A stretch of 64,000 nucleotides of DNA. Origin: Aedes albopictus. Taxonomy: Eukaryota; Arthropoda; Insecta; Diptera; Culicidae. The position numbers and the translations under genes are program-made. Below, piece after piece: positions 10,065 through 21,590 of the stretch. The notes beneath the pieces are model-generated. The model made no database searches. It had not been told where the DNA came from and worked only from the letters and a program-made list of their open reading frames with translations. Each line of letters begins with the position of its first letter. Position 1 is the first letter of the stretch. Location of the stretch: NCBI RefSeq assembly GCF_035046485.1, contig NC_085137.1:250207233-250271232 (forward strand). Direction: 5' to 3'.

Positions 10065-10360
10065 GTTAAAGGTGATTTAGCACATGTTAGGAGGTTTCAG
10101 GTGGGTTTATGGGGGGTTCACAGGTGTCTGGTACTGGCGTAGCCTGCCTTTTTTCTCTCTTGCTCACTCTTCTAAACAAACTCACCAAAGAGAATAATGG
10201 AGAGCAAGACCATTCGCCCTCCCTTTCATCTCGCTCTTTCACGTGTTTGTTTAGGAGAGTGAGCAAGAGAAAAAAAAGCTGGCTATGCCAGTGCCACAAC
10301 TCTAAGAAACCCCTTAAAACCCACCTGAATCCTCCTAAAACGTGCTTAATCACCTTTAAC
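10065..10360. mobile_element. Foldback element, ~296 bp
   Basis: The ends GTTAAAGGTGATTTAGCAC and GTGCTTAATCACCTTTAAC are inverted. Inside, AGGTGGGTTT/AAACCCACCT and CTTGCTCACTCTTCTAAACA/TGTTTAGGAGAGTGAGCAAG pair as well, so most of the element is palindromic. The opposing open frames across it are mirror images of the palindrome, not genes. No target duplication was identified; weak homology of the arms extends to about 10410. Confidence 0.7.
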
Positions 10361-11842
10361 TATCAACCCCAAGAAATGTGTTAAATCACCTTTAAGTTCA
10401 TTATATGCCTTAAAACGCCTTGACATTCCTCCTTTCTGGTGTTTGTGTTGATGAAGTTTCAGATGGATTCATCAGGGCTTCAAGACATTTCGGACTAATT
10501 TTGATTGTAAATCTGATGACCTTAGCTTAACCATCACGTGCCCGACCTCTGACAACTCATTTTCAAAATGCTGGCATTTCGTCAATACTCATTCGATTTT
10601 TTTTAAAGTTGCCCGCAACCGACCAAACATTGGTGCAAGTTTATTATACTCAAGTGGCCATGTATTATCTGGAGCCATTCCGGAGATATTCCGGATTGTA
10701 CTGGATCAGGGGTGCCAAAATGGCTAAAAGAGATCATTTCGTGTGGTGTTTGTGAGACCCCCGCGGAACATAGTCCAAGTGTTCCGAAGCGGCTATGTCA
10801 GTTGATATATACTTCAGTGTATCTTTTCTGGCCCGTTCTCTCGAAACTTGTCTAGAAATAATGTAGATTGATATGTCGCGCGGCATGTTTTGGTTGCAAA
10901 CCAGAAATGCCCACGATGACGCCCTCGTGGAACCTGTGCTAGATATTCCGAGGTGCCCATTTTAGTTGATACAGACTTAACTCTATCGTTTCTGACTCAT
11001 TCATTCGAAATCATGAAAATTAATATGTCACACGGCGTGTTTAGTAGGCTGCCCCAAAAAAAAAATTGATGTTCGAAAAGGCAAGGTGCTCAACTCTTAA
11101 ATGAAATAAACGCATGTTTGAAGCATTTTTGTAGAACATTTCGATTTTCTAAATGCAATTAAAAAAAATGTTTTTCATCAAAAGTCTCATTTTTTTTTCA
11201 AATATATTATTTTTTTATTAAAGAAATGGCGCATATAAATAGTACTATCAGATAAAACTGTCACGGTTGAACTTAAAAAAAAGTACATGTATTTTTTTTC
11301 AGTAAATTTTGATGAAAAATGCACAAAAATATACCTTTTACCAGCCCTGGCGGAATCTCTAAACAAAATGCTTAAAATATGTATACAGTACTTTTTCGAT
11401 TATATCACGAATAAAAAAAATAATCGCGTGATATACTGGAGCATGATAAAATTGAAACATATATTTTGCGAGTGTTTTTATTACTCTAAATACACCTAAA
11501 TACAAAAAAAGCAAATAAAAACCGAACGAAACATCAAACCACGCAATAGAAATTGAAAATTTCAAGCAGCATTTTGAAAAAAAAAATATCCAACCGTCGA
11601 TAAATATCAAGGAGTCATCCTAGACTGTATTTATGCTGCATTGTAGAGCAATGTGAAGATATCCCTTCAACGCCTCAACTAACTAGTGAAGAAGAAATGG
11701 AGCCACATGAAATGGAATGCATTAAGTCTGAAATGGCACTCAATAGTTTCCTCGAGTGGCAAGCAATAAGTAGCATTTTCAGTCTTAAGTATTATTTAAG
11801 TTATGACATCCATGCATGGTAGCAATTGATCATTTCATAACA

Positions 11843-12077
11843 CTGCCCATAATCGCATAGTTGACGTAAGCGCCACTGTAGTTTTCAACACACTTTTGAT
11901 ATTTTAACAATGATTAATGAAAAGTTTATGATTTTTTTCACGTTGATATCTAGCTAGTGATTAGATCTTGTGCTCTATTGAATAAAACTGGTCACAATTA
12001 TGCACATTTGATAGATATTAGCTTGTGAGTGCTGTCATTGTCAATGGTGGTTACGTCAACTATGCGATTATGGGCAG
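11843..12077. mobile_element. MITE with 4-bp target duplication, 235 bp
   Basis: Inverted ends of ~25 bp begin CTGCCCATAATCGCATAGTT and are flanked by AACA at 11839-11842 and 12078-12081. The subterminal word TGACGTAAGCGCCA is shared with the MITE at 27901-28240, which has a different 4-bp duplication. No ORF. Confidence 0.8.
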
Positions 12078-12975
12078 AACAGTCGTTTAAGTGATTTTAA
12101 TTGTCTATTCTGACGAACATTTTTAGATTCTCTTATGCTAGGAGAGGAATTCCACGGAGTCATGTCAGTCGATCCTGAGCGACCATTTCAAAAATATCTG
12201 AAACTTTGCACAGTTTTTCAATTTCATATAAATCGCCATTTTTTGATATTAAACCTTCATATTCACTCACGACTAACTTTTCAAAAGGGTGTATGCGAAA
12301 ATAGTTCTAAAATATTCTAAAAGCTGTACAGCAAAAACGGATTGTTCGATTGTTATAAATTTTTCAGCAAAGTTAGATAACTAAATGATGATTCCTTAGA
12401 AAATATACACTGTAAAAAGTTTCTTTTTCTACTTTGAAAAAATATGATATTTGTCACAAAAACTCACATATCTCAAAACCCTATCTTTTTACCAACTTCA
12501 ATTTTTTAGGGGAAATGGCCCATTATATCAGCTATCTACCATAAAATTTTGGTGATGGTAAACTGATAAACAAAAAAGTTATGACATTTCAAACATTTCA
12601 CAATTTTTACATTTAGTAACAAAAAAAAATTTTTTTCTGTGTAAATTATTTCGAGAATTATATTTTGATGCTGATTTTATTGTAAAGGCTACCGCCTGAA
12701 TTAAACAAGTTGTTTTCATGATACTTTAGTTTGATTATTCGTAATTACTATAGTATCTATTTGAAACTTAGACGCGATCCAGTGTTGTGATCAAAAATAT
12801 TGAGATTGTCATACTTTTAATTGTACGTGACTGGTGAAAAAATCCCTTGATAGTGTTGAAAAGCTGTTGATTATAAGAAAAATGGAATTGAATTTATTTT
12901 TAAGACAAAAGCTGTATAATAAAAGTTTTTTTATACGCGTATACGTCTAGTTTATCCGCAAAAAAAATCCCTCTT

Positions 12976-13203
12976 ACACACTTATTTCTGAATTGCCTGT
13001 TCGGTACTTTTTTGACGAGATTATAACAGCAGTACGATCTCGGTAGTTTCGGTAATCGATTTTACTGAGGCTCAGTAAAACAACTGTCAAAATCGTATGG
13101 AAAAGGTAAACAATGCATTTTTGCTGAACGAGTTCGGTGCTCAGCAGTTTTAATCTCGTCAAAAAATTACCGAACTCGGTGCGGTAATCAAAATTAAGTG
13201 TGT
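12976..13203. mobile_element. TA-type MITE, 228 bp
   Basis: Ends are CACACTTA and TAAGTGTG with TA on both sides, inside a longer imperfect inverted repeat (TTTTTTGACGAGATTA and its complement; CGAACTCGGT words in both halves). The minus-strand open frame across it reflects the palindrome and is not a gene. Confidence 0.75.
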
Positions 13204-13489
13204 AGAGAACAGACTTTATGATCGGAAGAATGCGAGTAACTTCAACAACAACAAATGCATAAGAGGTACATACCACAGACAAACAGACGAAACGCCTAGA
13301 ACAATTTTAGTGAAAATTCATCGCCCAGTTCACACTATCACCACCTGGTGGAAATGTTTCACGAAACACTGCGTTGTGCAATATCGTCATCAGAAGGCGC
13401 TAGTGTGAAACGTCAAACGCAAACAAAAACGATGGGCGCTCTTCTTGTTATGAAAGCCACAACCAAGATTCAAAATGATCGTTGAAGGC

Positions 13490-13778
13490 TCTCTCTCTCT
13501 CTCTCTCTTCTTGGCGTAACGTCCTCATTGGGACAAAGCCTGCTTCTCAGCTTAGTGTTCTATGAGCACTTCCACAGTTATTAACTGAGAGCTTCCTCTG
13601 CCAATGACCATTTTGCATGCGTATATCGTGTGGCAGGCACGAAGATACTCTATGCCCAAGGAAGTCAAGGAAATTTCCTTTACGAAAAGATCCTGGACCG
13701 ACCGGGAATCGAACCCGTCACCCTCAGCATGGTCATGCTGAATACCCGTGCGTTTACCGCCTCGGCTATATGGGCCCC
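13490..13778 (-). mobile_element. Feilai-type SINE, full length, 289 bp
   Basis: On the minus strand the head is tRNA-like, with an A-box region (TAGCCGAGGCGGTAAACG) and a B box (GGTTCGATTCC), followed by a ~200-bp body and a GAAGAGAGAG tail. A perfect 12-bp duplication, ATCGTTGAAGGC, lies at 13478-13489 and 13779-13790. A pol III transcript retroposed by a partner non-LTR element is the known mechanism for this class. It differs from the copy at 32464 at only a few positions. Confidence 0.9.
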
Positions 13779-13919
13779 ATCGTTGAAGGCGTGGTCAATG
13801 AAAATTTCGCCAGTGTTACGTTTGTTTGTCTGTATACATACCTGACAATGCTCACGAAAAAAACAAAAAAATACTACCGCTATGAATATTAAAAATTGTA
13901 TAGTATTTTTTTTCTTCAG

Positions 13920-14272
13920 CCACCAACACCAAACAAGTAAGTTAAAATTAATAAGTGATTTTGTTTATTATAATCTAACGAACAAGATGAACAGTCGCTT
14001 TCTCAAAGGTCTTCAACTCAACGCTCTCTTGTAGACCGTTTGATGAAAAAAAATGTTCAAAAGAGTTACGAAATCTCACCGAAAGCACCATAGATAAACT
14101 GAAAGAGACTGGTTATGCCCAAATGTCCACATTGTGTACAAAATTACGCATTTGCACGTCCTGCCGTCTAGAATTGGACAAACGAGCCATCTGTATATCA
14201 TCGGTAAAGCAGGGCGCAGGAAGTTCGAAAACGACAACAACTGAGAAATTGCCATCAGCGACATCTGTTTAA
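13920..14272 (+). pseudogene. Decayed two-exon ORF with CxxC motif inside the foldback element
   Basis: An acceptor (TTTTTTTTCTTCAG to 13919), a 17-base exon, a ~50-base intron with GTAAGT donor (13937), CTAAC branch-like word and AAG acceptor (13986), then an open frame that reads through an A8 run (14046-14053). Downstream of the run the other frame stays open to TAA at 14270-14272 and gives a basic, Ser/Thr-rich peptide with LRICTSCRLELDK in its centre and a preceding LCT. One base gained or lost in the A8 run would explain the split. I think this is remnant coding sequence carried by the palindromic element, possibly a zinc-binding protein of the element, but I cannot name the family. Confidence 0.4.
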
Positions 14273-14548
14273 ACAATTTAATTACGCCCCTTTTCAAAAA
14301 TGCCCTGTAATATTCTTCAACATCTATACCCATTTCAATATTTTTAACGTTGCAAAACACGCTTTCAACATTCATCTTGAAGAAGAGGGAAAACACTTGT
14401 CCTCAAATGTAACAGCAAATTAATGAATAAACGACTAATGCGCGGAGGGCGTGATAAAATCGGAACATTACGGTACATAGTATATTATATTATATGTATA
14501 TATAATATATAATAAAAACAACTTGTTTTACTCACGCAAGGCCATTAA

Positions 14549-15140
14549 CAATAAAATCAGCATCAAACTTCAATTTCCGGCCGAAATAATTTACACTAAA
14601 AAAAATTATTACTAAATGTGAAAATTGTAAAATGTTTGAATTGTCATAACTTTTTTGTTTATTTTCATGGTAGATTGCTAATACAATGGACCGTTTTCTC
14701 TAAAAAATTACGTTGGTAAAAAGATAGGGTTTTGAGATATTTGAGTTTTTGTGACAAAAATGATATTTTTTAATGTTAAAAAAGATTTTTTTCACAGTGT
14801 ATATTTTCTTAGGAATCGCCATTTAGTTATCTAACTTTGCTGAACAATAAAATCAGCATCAAATCGCGATTCCCGACCGAAATAATTTACACAGAAAAAA
14901 TTTTTTTACTAAATGTAAAAATTGTGAAATTTTTGAAATGTTATAACTTTTTTGTTTATTAGTTTACCATCACCAAATTTTTATGGTAGATTGCTAATAC
15001 AATGGACCGTTTTCCCTAAAAAATTCAAGTTGGTAAAAAGATAGGGTTTTGAGATATTTGAGTTTTTGTGACAAAAATGATGTTTTTCAATGATAAAATA
15101 GATTTTTTTTCACAGTGTATATTTTCTTAGAAATCACCAT
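14549..15140. repeat. 296-bp tandem duplication in the right foldback arm
   Basis: The word CAATAAAATCAGCATCAAA starts at 14549 and again at 14845, and the following ~290 bp are copied with small differences (the first copy lacks the TAGTTTACCATCACC segment). The left arm has a single copy, so the duplication arose in the right arm or was lost from the left. Confidence 0.85.
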
Positions 15141-16308
15141 TTAGCTATCTAACTTTGCTGGAAAATTCATAACAATCGAACAATCCGTTTTTGCTGTGCA
15201 TATTTTTGAATATTTTTGAACCATTTTCACATACACCCTTTTGAAAAGTTAGTCGTGGCTCTAAATAAAAATTTGATATCGAAAAATGGCGATTTAGATG
15301 GAACTGAAAAACTGTGCAAAGTTTCAGTTCAATAGAAAATCATGAATTAAAAATTTTCCTTAATTTTGATGCTGTGTCTTGGAATCGCTCAGGAATCTTT
15401 CTAAGATTATATGAAGTTGCGAACGGCATTCTAAAGCTTGAATTTTGACATTTTAACAAACCAACTTTGATTGAAATGAGTTAAAATTGCAGTTTTATAT
15501 AGCTTTCCGTTTGTTAGGTAAATATTTGAGATGTTTTAGAATGAGATTCTAGATAATCAAGTTCAGTACCCGGTCTTAAACCCCTTATCACCTTTGTCAT
15601 TGAAACCATTTAGGGTTGAAGCATTAGTTTTGGCCATAATATAGATTGAAACCTTTCATATTGGCATATTGGTAGTTTTGAATGGGTAATTTGTATTTTT
15701 TAGGAGTGGTTTCCCTTAGACTGACCAAAACTGGTGAACGAACGCTACTAATGTGCAAAAGTAGCATACTTATGACAATTTATATGTCCTACTTAGTTTG
15801 AAATATGTACTCGAAAATATTTCTATCAAATATCATAGCGTGATAAAATCGAAAAAAATACCGTGCTTGAATCGAGCGTGATATAATGGAGCGTGATTCA
15901 AAAGAACCGTGACAAAATCGAAAAACCACTGTATTTTTCATTTAAGGGTTGAGCACCTTGGCTTTTCGAACATCGATTTTTTTTCGGACAGCATAGTGTT
16001 TAGGTTCAAAACCAGAAGTGTCCCCAATGAGACCTGTCGCGGTGATCCGGATGGGTCAAGTTATTCAAATATGATTATCGCAGTTGTGTTTCATTGTTCG
16101 CAACGGAAATTCCGCCGAAACTCGTAAGTTCCAGCACAATCCAGAATATCTCCGGAATGGTTCCGGATATTGCTTGGCTACTTGAGTATTATAAACTTGC
16201 ACCAATTTATGATCGATTGAGAGGAACTGAAAAAAATCGGATGAAAATTGATGAAACGGCAGCATTTTGAAAATGAGTTGTCGCGGGTCGGGTACGTGAA
16301 GGTTAATA

Positions 16309-16589
16309 CGTTAATAAATTATTTTCAGTTGCGAGTATGTAAGCAAGATAAAGTATCTGTAGTGTGAACAGTACTGAACGTAAACAATCGTAGAAATCTT
16401 AAGGAAGTAGTCTTGAAAAACCTCGTGCGATGAACATTTTACCACAAAACATTGACAAACACAACATTTGTTGTAGAGTTGTTATACGTATACAAAGCAA
16501 AGTCAGAAACTAGTCCAAAAATTAAGTATACCCAAACCTCCATGTCATTTAGATAATGAGTAGGGACTTTTTTTTTTTTATTATTTTTA
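16309..16589. other. Noncoding, nothing recognised
   Basis: AT-rich, with a T run at 16569-16581. No repeat ends or frames of interest. Confidence 0.35.
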
Positions 16590-17400
16590 TTAATATGTGT
16601 TTTTTCTTACGTATTCTGGGGGATTTCAGAGGGATTATGGTGGGTTATATAGGGTCCGAGGGGGTTTTATGGGGATTTCGTTGGTATTTCAGGAAGTTTC
16701 AGACGATCTTCAGGAAGTTCCGGAGACGTTTTCAGGGGTTTAGGAGGGTCTCAGGTTCTTTACAGGGGGTGCGATGTGGTTCAGATTTTCAGCGATTTTC
16801 AGAGGCGTATTGAGGGATTCCGAAAAGTATCAAAGACGTTACAGGAAGTTTGGAGAGCGTTGCCTAGAATTCTTGAAAACACTGCTCGACAAAATTTTAC
16901 AAAATTTGGTGTTATGGGATGAGAAAAAAAATAACATGGGTTTGGGACCCTAGAAGTGTGATAGTGAAAGAATTTTTGAAAAATATTGGACCGGGCCTTC
17001 ACAGTTTAAAACCGAAGTTTGTATACAGAACTTGGGGTGTTCAATTGATGTGTGCATTAGAACGTGCCGTGCATATTTTTAGGCGTTTTCGGTATTTGGG
17101 TTGGTTTCGTTATTGTCTAACGCCTAAATATATGCACAGCGTGTTCTAATGCGCATATCAATTGAACACCCCAAGTTCTCCATACAAACTTCGGTTTTAA
17201 ACTGTGAAGGCTCGGTCCAATATTTTTTTAAAAATCCTTTCACTATGACACTTCTAGGGTCCCAAACCCATGTTATTTTTTTTTCTCATCCCATAACAAA
17301 ATTTAGTGTTGAACGGTGAAGCTTCTGGGAGATTTTAGAGACGTTTTAAATCGTTTCGTAAACGTTTCAGGTGGTTTCAGAAGGGATTCAAGACGTTCCT
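16590..17400. repeat. G-rich degenerate array (TTTCAGGGG type), split by a MITE
   Basis: Words such as GGTTTCAGG, GGGATTTC and GTTTCAGAAG recur with no fixed period at 16590-16879 and 17319-17400. The same type occurs at 56820-57210 and 62535-62820. The frame 16556-16813 is a by-product. Confidence 0.6.
16880..17318. mobile_element. Palindromic MITE, 439 bp
   Basis: Two ~200-bp inverted arms: GTTATGGGATGAGAAAAAA/TTTTTTCTCATCCCATAAC and GAACTTGGGGTGTTCAATTG/CAATTGAACACCCCAAGTTC, around a short centre near 17100. Termini are about CACTGCTCGACA and its diverged complement. It interrupts the G-rich array. No clear target duplication. Confidence 0.75.
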
Positions 17401-18572
17401 GATTACGCTTGTAGATTTGATGATCTATACTCAGAGGAGCTTTTGGAGATTTCTCAATATAAATATAACTAACAACTTGACAGACATCTATTTTATTCGA
17501 ACACGCAAGTTATGCATGTAGATCCAATGACTTATTTGAGGGAGCCCTTATTGATCCCAACACTCTCTCTCATCTCTAACCTCTAACATGCCCTAAACCC
17601 CCCTTAACTGCACTCGTTACGCTGATCGAGCTACAGCAGCACGGGGTAGATGAACCTTCTTCCTAAAGTATGTTTTGGGGTGGTTCGTATCAGTGTCGAG
17701 TCTAAACTGAAGTCGTCTCAGGGTTTTATTTCCTTACATTCCCCAAGCTGATCCCAAGGTGTTAGGCGAGGTTGGAGCGAAGCTGCTGGAGTTCAAGTTT
17801 GCGTGCTTGAGTTGATCCGAATGAACTTACTGCCGAATAAATGCGTTTTCTATCAAGCACGACTAGCAGTGGACAGTTGGACGTTGTGTGATGTCCGATC
17901 ATTTGCTGTCGTCGAAAGCGGGAATGTCAAGGACCATCGTTCGGTCGTCTCGAGCAGGCAAGTTAGAACAGTGATGGGTGAATCCTTGAGGACAAGTAGG
18001 TTTGTGATCGAAGAGAAAGAATGCACATAGGCAATTAGGGACAAGTAACAGTTCAGAGGCAAGAATGGGACGACCAAGGAGATCCAATGGCCTATACTCC
18101 AGGGAGCTGTTGGACACTCCTAGACAGTCATTGAACTCATGACATGTAGAATGTAGATCCAATGACTTATACTCCACAAAGTTTTTTAGGTTCGAATAGC
18201 CCCCACTTTATCTGGATGATATATTGACTAACACTGACCTTTTTGCATTAGATAGCAGTTTAACAATGCAATCTGCTTATGAGATGCAATGTAAGTATTT
18301 TTACTTTTTATACTGACTGACTTCAGTTAACTGAGACCAAGCGTATGGGTTACGAAGACGATTTTGAAATGTTAGTTTTAGATTGTAGAAGCAGAATTGA
18401 CAATGACAAATACGTTCTTCTACCTTAACTGTAAGGTACCAAAGACGACCTGTAGTTGCAGTGTTGAAAAGGGTGGAAACATTTTGGATCTTAATTCGAC
18501 AAAGCAAATCATTTCTTCGTGTTGTTTCAGATTTCAAATCTGTCTGCTTTGCGTGTGATCAATAGTCAAACC
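17401..18572. other. Noncoding with a weak direct repeat
   Basis: TGTAGATCCAATGACTTAT occurs at about 17517 and 18147, each preceded by a CTATACTC...GAGCT...TTGGA word (17425 and 18091), so a ~120-bp unit may be present twice some 640 bp apart. The spacing is too short and similarity too patchy to call LTRs. Frames at 17803-18030 and 18177-17899 carry no recognised domain. Confidence 0.35.
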
Positions 18573-19656
18573 CAGAGCTATCGCGGCGCCCTTTGACATT
18601 TCCAAAAATGTCGCGGCGCACCAAAGCTTTTAACAAAGTTTTTTTTTAAATTTTAGGCAACTTTCACTTTACAGTGTGCAAGACAAAATCGTGAAATACT
18701 TTTCTAATATCATGTTTTCAGAATTCATTATTAGGAAAACTAACTATTTTTTTAAATTAATTTCTCAAAGATAGTTTAAACATTTGTAAGATTTCAAAAA
18801 TCATGCTGATTTCATCATACAAGTTTTAAAAATAAGAAGAAACTCAGATGTACAGGTGAAACAAACAGCTGAATTTCAACAATTCAGTCAAAAATTCTAA
18901 AGCGTTTGCAATAATTAAAGAATTCTTATTGAATGAAAATGACTACACAGAACTTGACCAAAGCTTCAACTTTTTGCGGAAATTGCAAAGCAACACTTTT
19001 ATTTATCTTGGAAAATTTCGGCAAACTAGGACACATGAAGAGATTGTAAAGACCTGCCTGGTGGGCTTTGATTGAACTTATTTTCATAAACTTCAACTTA
19101 ACCCTTTGGGCCTGGATTAGCCATATATAACCCCATTGATGAAACCGAGCATAACAAACTTATTCGAGTTCAACGAGGCTGCGGCAGTACTGATGAAACA
19201 GTGCGGTTCAAAAAGGGTCAATGCTAGCTCTTTACACTACCAGATCAGCAAACCTGTATGCCGCTAAGCTGTTCCGAAGACCTTGTAGTTCTTTTGAAAA
19301 GAACGTAAATCATGTTTTTAAAATAAAAAGTTTGGACAAGTTATAGTAAAATCAAAAGCTAAGCTGAAGCTTAAGAATTCCAAAAACAATTTCAAAAACT
19401 TGAAATTTTAAAATGTGGTTTCATTAGATGTGTTCAAAAAGGATAACAGAAATCCTATGGAACAATCGAAGAGTCAGGAAAGATTTAAAGAAAATGTGAG
19501 CGACACTAGTTTTACTAATAAAAAAATTAAAGGTGTTTCGCAAATAAAGAGTTTGTTTTTTTTTTTGTTTCGTGACAAAAGCCAAAATCCTGCGGCGCAC
19601 CTGGGAAAGGTTTGCGGCGCATCAGGGCGCCGCGGCGCACAGTTTGGGAAGCACTG
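18573..19656. mobile_element. Non-autonomous hAT element, 1084 bp
   Basis: The right terminus (GCGCACAGTTTGGGAAGCACTG) and left terminus (CAGAGCTATCGCGGCGCC) are imperfect inverted ends rich in GCGGCGC words, and a perfect 8-bp duplication GTCAAACC flanks it (18565-18572, 19657-19664). CAGTGCTTCCCAAAC-type ends are classic for hAT elements. The interior is AT-rich, carries a TTAA-type MITE at 19102-19217 and has no transposase frame. Confidence 0.85.
19102..19217. mobile_element. Small TTAA-type MITE nested in the hAT element
   Basis: It begins TTAA then CCCTTTGGGCC and ends GGTTCAAAAAGGG then TCAA. The interior matches 9941-10047 (GCGAGCATAACAAAC, GAGGCTGCGGCAG-like words). The CCCTTTG end is shared with the piggyBac-like element at 37836. 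Confidence 0.65.
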
Positions 19657-19664
19657 GTCAAACC

Positions 19665-21231
19665 AATTATGAGTTGGCATACAAAAGTTGAACGTCATAA
19701 TCATAGGTTTTGCAACCGACATCATTCGTGTAAACCTCACAGGATGTCCCATTTATATGAACCTTCATGACATCTGCCTCTATGAGATAATTAAATGAAC
19801 TTAAAATTTAAACTCATGCAAACCCTTATCCTTTTTTCTCGAACAGCCAAACTCAGCAAACAGAATATGGAGCACAGATGATCCGTAACTGATTCGCTTC
19901 CCATATTTCATCTGCGCTGTAGTAGTAAACCGTATCGCCTGTCGGCCTGTAATTAATCTTGCTGTGTGCGCGCTCGCGAGGTGTTCCATTTCTCTCGCCA
20001 AATTGATACACACAGAAACGGGAGAAAATATTGACATAATTTATCAAAGGCATGATTTTCACTTCAACCCCTCCCGGACTCAGGGGTGTCAGAAGTTTTC
20101 CACTGCGATGAGCCCATCAACACACGACGTGACACATTTGCCTACACGGATGACGACGGCGGCGCGCGGTTTTGGATGTCTGCCCCTTCTTCCGGCCTCT
20201 TTTCTGCACGGGAATCACTCACACATGGCGGCGGCGGCAGCGGTTTCAAGGGAAATTGGTTCAACTCCAGCTGTAGCTGACGTATCTTCTCCGCCCATTT
20301 CTCACAATCAATTCGGCGACGGCGGCGACGGCGGCGGTGCCCATCATCGAAACACCTCTCATGAAAAAAGAGCACGTTTATTCTTCCTTTTTTTTGTGTT
20401 GAGCATGTCTATTTTCAATGAAATGTGTCACCAAGATGATAAAGCGAAAACCTATCGAGTGTATGAAAAACGACCATTTTTAAAATAGTAGGACTACGAT
20501 AAAAGGGAGCAACGGACGACCGCAGGGCCAAAAGCCATAACTTATTCCTCCCCGAGTGGCGATAGAATCTAACGACCATCCAACCATCCTTCGATCGAAC
20601 GTGCATATTTCAACTGTCAATAAGCTTCCGTTGTCTGATCATCATGTAACGAAACGAACGCATCCTAGAGCGGCGGCGCGCCAGACAATAAAGGACGAAG
20701 AGTGAGAGGTACAACGCGTAGTTTAAATAACGAAGAAATGCAATCCTGCCTTATCACCTATCACACCGTACCGTGTAGATGTACTCCGGCGCAAGACAGG
20801 ATCTACTGGAGGAAAAAAATGACATCCTAGGCAGCGAAAAACGATACTTTATTCCGAGGCTTATGAGGTCGTCACTATCACCCCCAGGCAGCCTCCAGAC
20901 AGTTCGTATCCGAAAGTTTTTTTTTTTAAGGGGGCGTCGTCGCTTCGTGTTTACTGAAGTGGGAGAAGGAAAATTGCATAGACTTTCTGCTTTGAGTGGT
21001 GTTCGGTTTACCGTTTTAGACGTAGAGGTAGGGGTTGTTTTTTGATCGAAAATGTTTCGATTAGCTCGGCTGCGGAAGCTATTTGTTGGTGAGCTCTATT
21101 GATATTTTTGTGTTTGAAGAGGTGTTTAAATAACGATGTTTATTGAAATTTGTGTTTGCAAGGCTGTTAGGTGTGATAATAAGAACTGAAGTGGACAAAC
21201 GAGCTTTAAAGCATATATACTTTCTAATAAT
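19665..21231. other. Single-copy noncoding stretch
   Basis: Balanced base composition and several GGC/GGCGGC runs (20150-20340). Frames such as 19964-20488 contain no recognised domain and look like translated GC-rich simple sequence. Likely intron or intergenic DNA; regulatory content cannot be judged from sequence alone. Confidence 0.35.
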
Positions 21232-21590
21232 GTTGAACTGTTATGGCTTTCTCAGTCTAAGAGAATTGAAACGGCTAGTTTGGCATAGCCCGACGTTTCG
21301 GTCCCGTGTATTGGACCTTTTTCAAGGGATTACACACTACAGATAACAGCGATCGACATACATCTATCTAACATTCCAGTGCAAATGGTCCCAAAAAGTA
21401 CAAGAAAAAATTATGTGTTTTATGTTAAATGGCATTACAAGAAACTCCAACTCTCAAACTGCATTCAAAAATCGCATAACGAGAGACGGTTGACTGCTTA
21501 TCCCTTGAAAAAGGTCCAATATACGGGACCAAAACATCGGGCTATGCCAAACTAGTCGTTTCAATGCTCAACAGTTCAACATTTCCTCCC
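21232..21590. mobile_element. Inverted-repeat element, ~359 bp
   Basis: The ends GTTGAACTGTT/AACAGTTCAAC and the long inner arms (TTTGGCATAGCCCGACGTTT and TATTGGACCTTTTTCAAGGG with their complements at 21500-21560) form a foldback. The 12-base word CTTTCTAATAAT occurs immediately before it (21220-21231) and 17 bp after it (21607-21618). Confidence 0.65.

Larger units (their letters stand above)
12174..15393. mobile_element. Inner foldback element with ~550-850-bp inverted arms
   Basis: Left arm 12174-12712 and right arm 14549-15393 are inverted copies: CTTTTCAAAAGGGTGTATG/CATACACCCTTTTGAAAAG, CTCAAAACCCTATC/GATAGGGTTTTGAGA, CCTGAGCGA/TCGCTCAGG. The right arm is longer because of a 296-bp tandem duplication. 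The interior (12713-14548) holds a TA-flanked MITE, a SINE and the decayed spliced ORF at 13920-14272. The arms themselves have no coding capacity. Confidence 0.8.
10521..16308. mobile_element. Large nested inverted-repeat element, ~5.8 kb
   Basis: The outer arms (about 10521-10720 and 16090-16308) are inverted copies, for example GACAACTCATTTTCAAAATG on both, and a second paired block occurs at 11068-11100 and 15935-15990 (GGTGCTCAA/TTGAGCACC). Inside are the inner foldback 12174-15393 and several later insertions. Bases 10860-11040 carry words (GATATGTCGCGCGGCATG) related to the tandem unit at 40.9-43.1 kb. Exact termini and target duplication are uncertain. 11100-11842 and 15394-15934 are AT-rich with no recognised feature. 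Confidence 0.65.

Noticed and set aside
10087..10384. Opposing 88- and 91-codon frames
   Set aside because: Mirror-image frames of one palindromic element.
12974..13282. 102-codon minus-strand frame
   Set aside because: It lies across a TA-type MITE and its flank; no domain.
17517..18180. Direct repeats of TGTAGATCCAATGACTTAT taken as LTRs
   Set aside because: Similarity is patchy, no primer-binding site or gag/pol motif lies between.
20142..20375. Possible Arg-rich protein
   Set aside because: Translation of a (GGC)n-like run; no conserved context.
19964..20488. 174-codon plus-strand open frame
   Set aside because: No domain, mixed low-complexity Ala/Gly runs from GGC repeats, opposite-strand frames equally open, no splice or start support.
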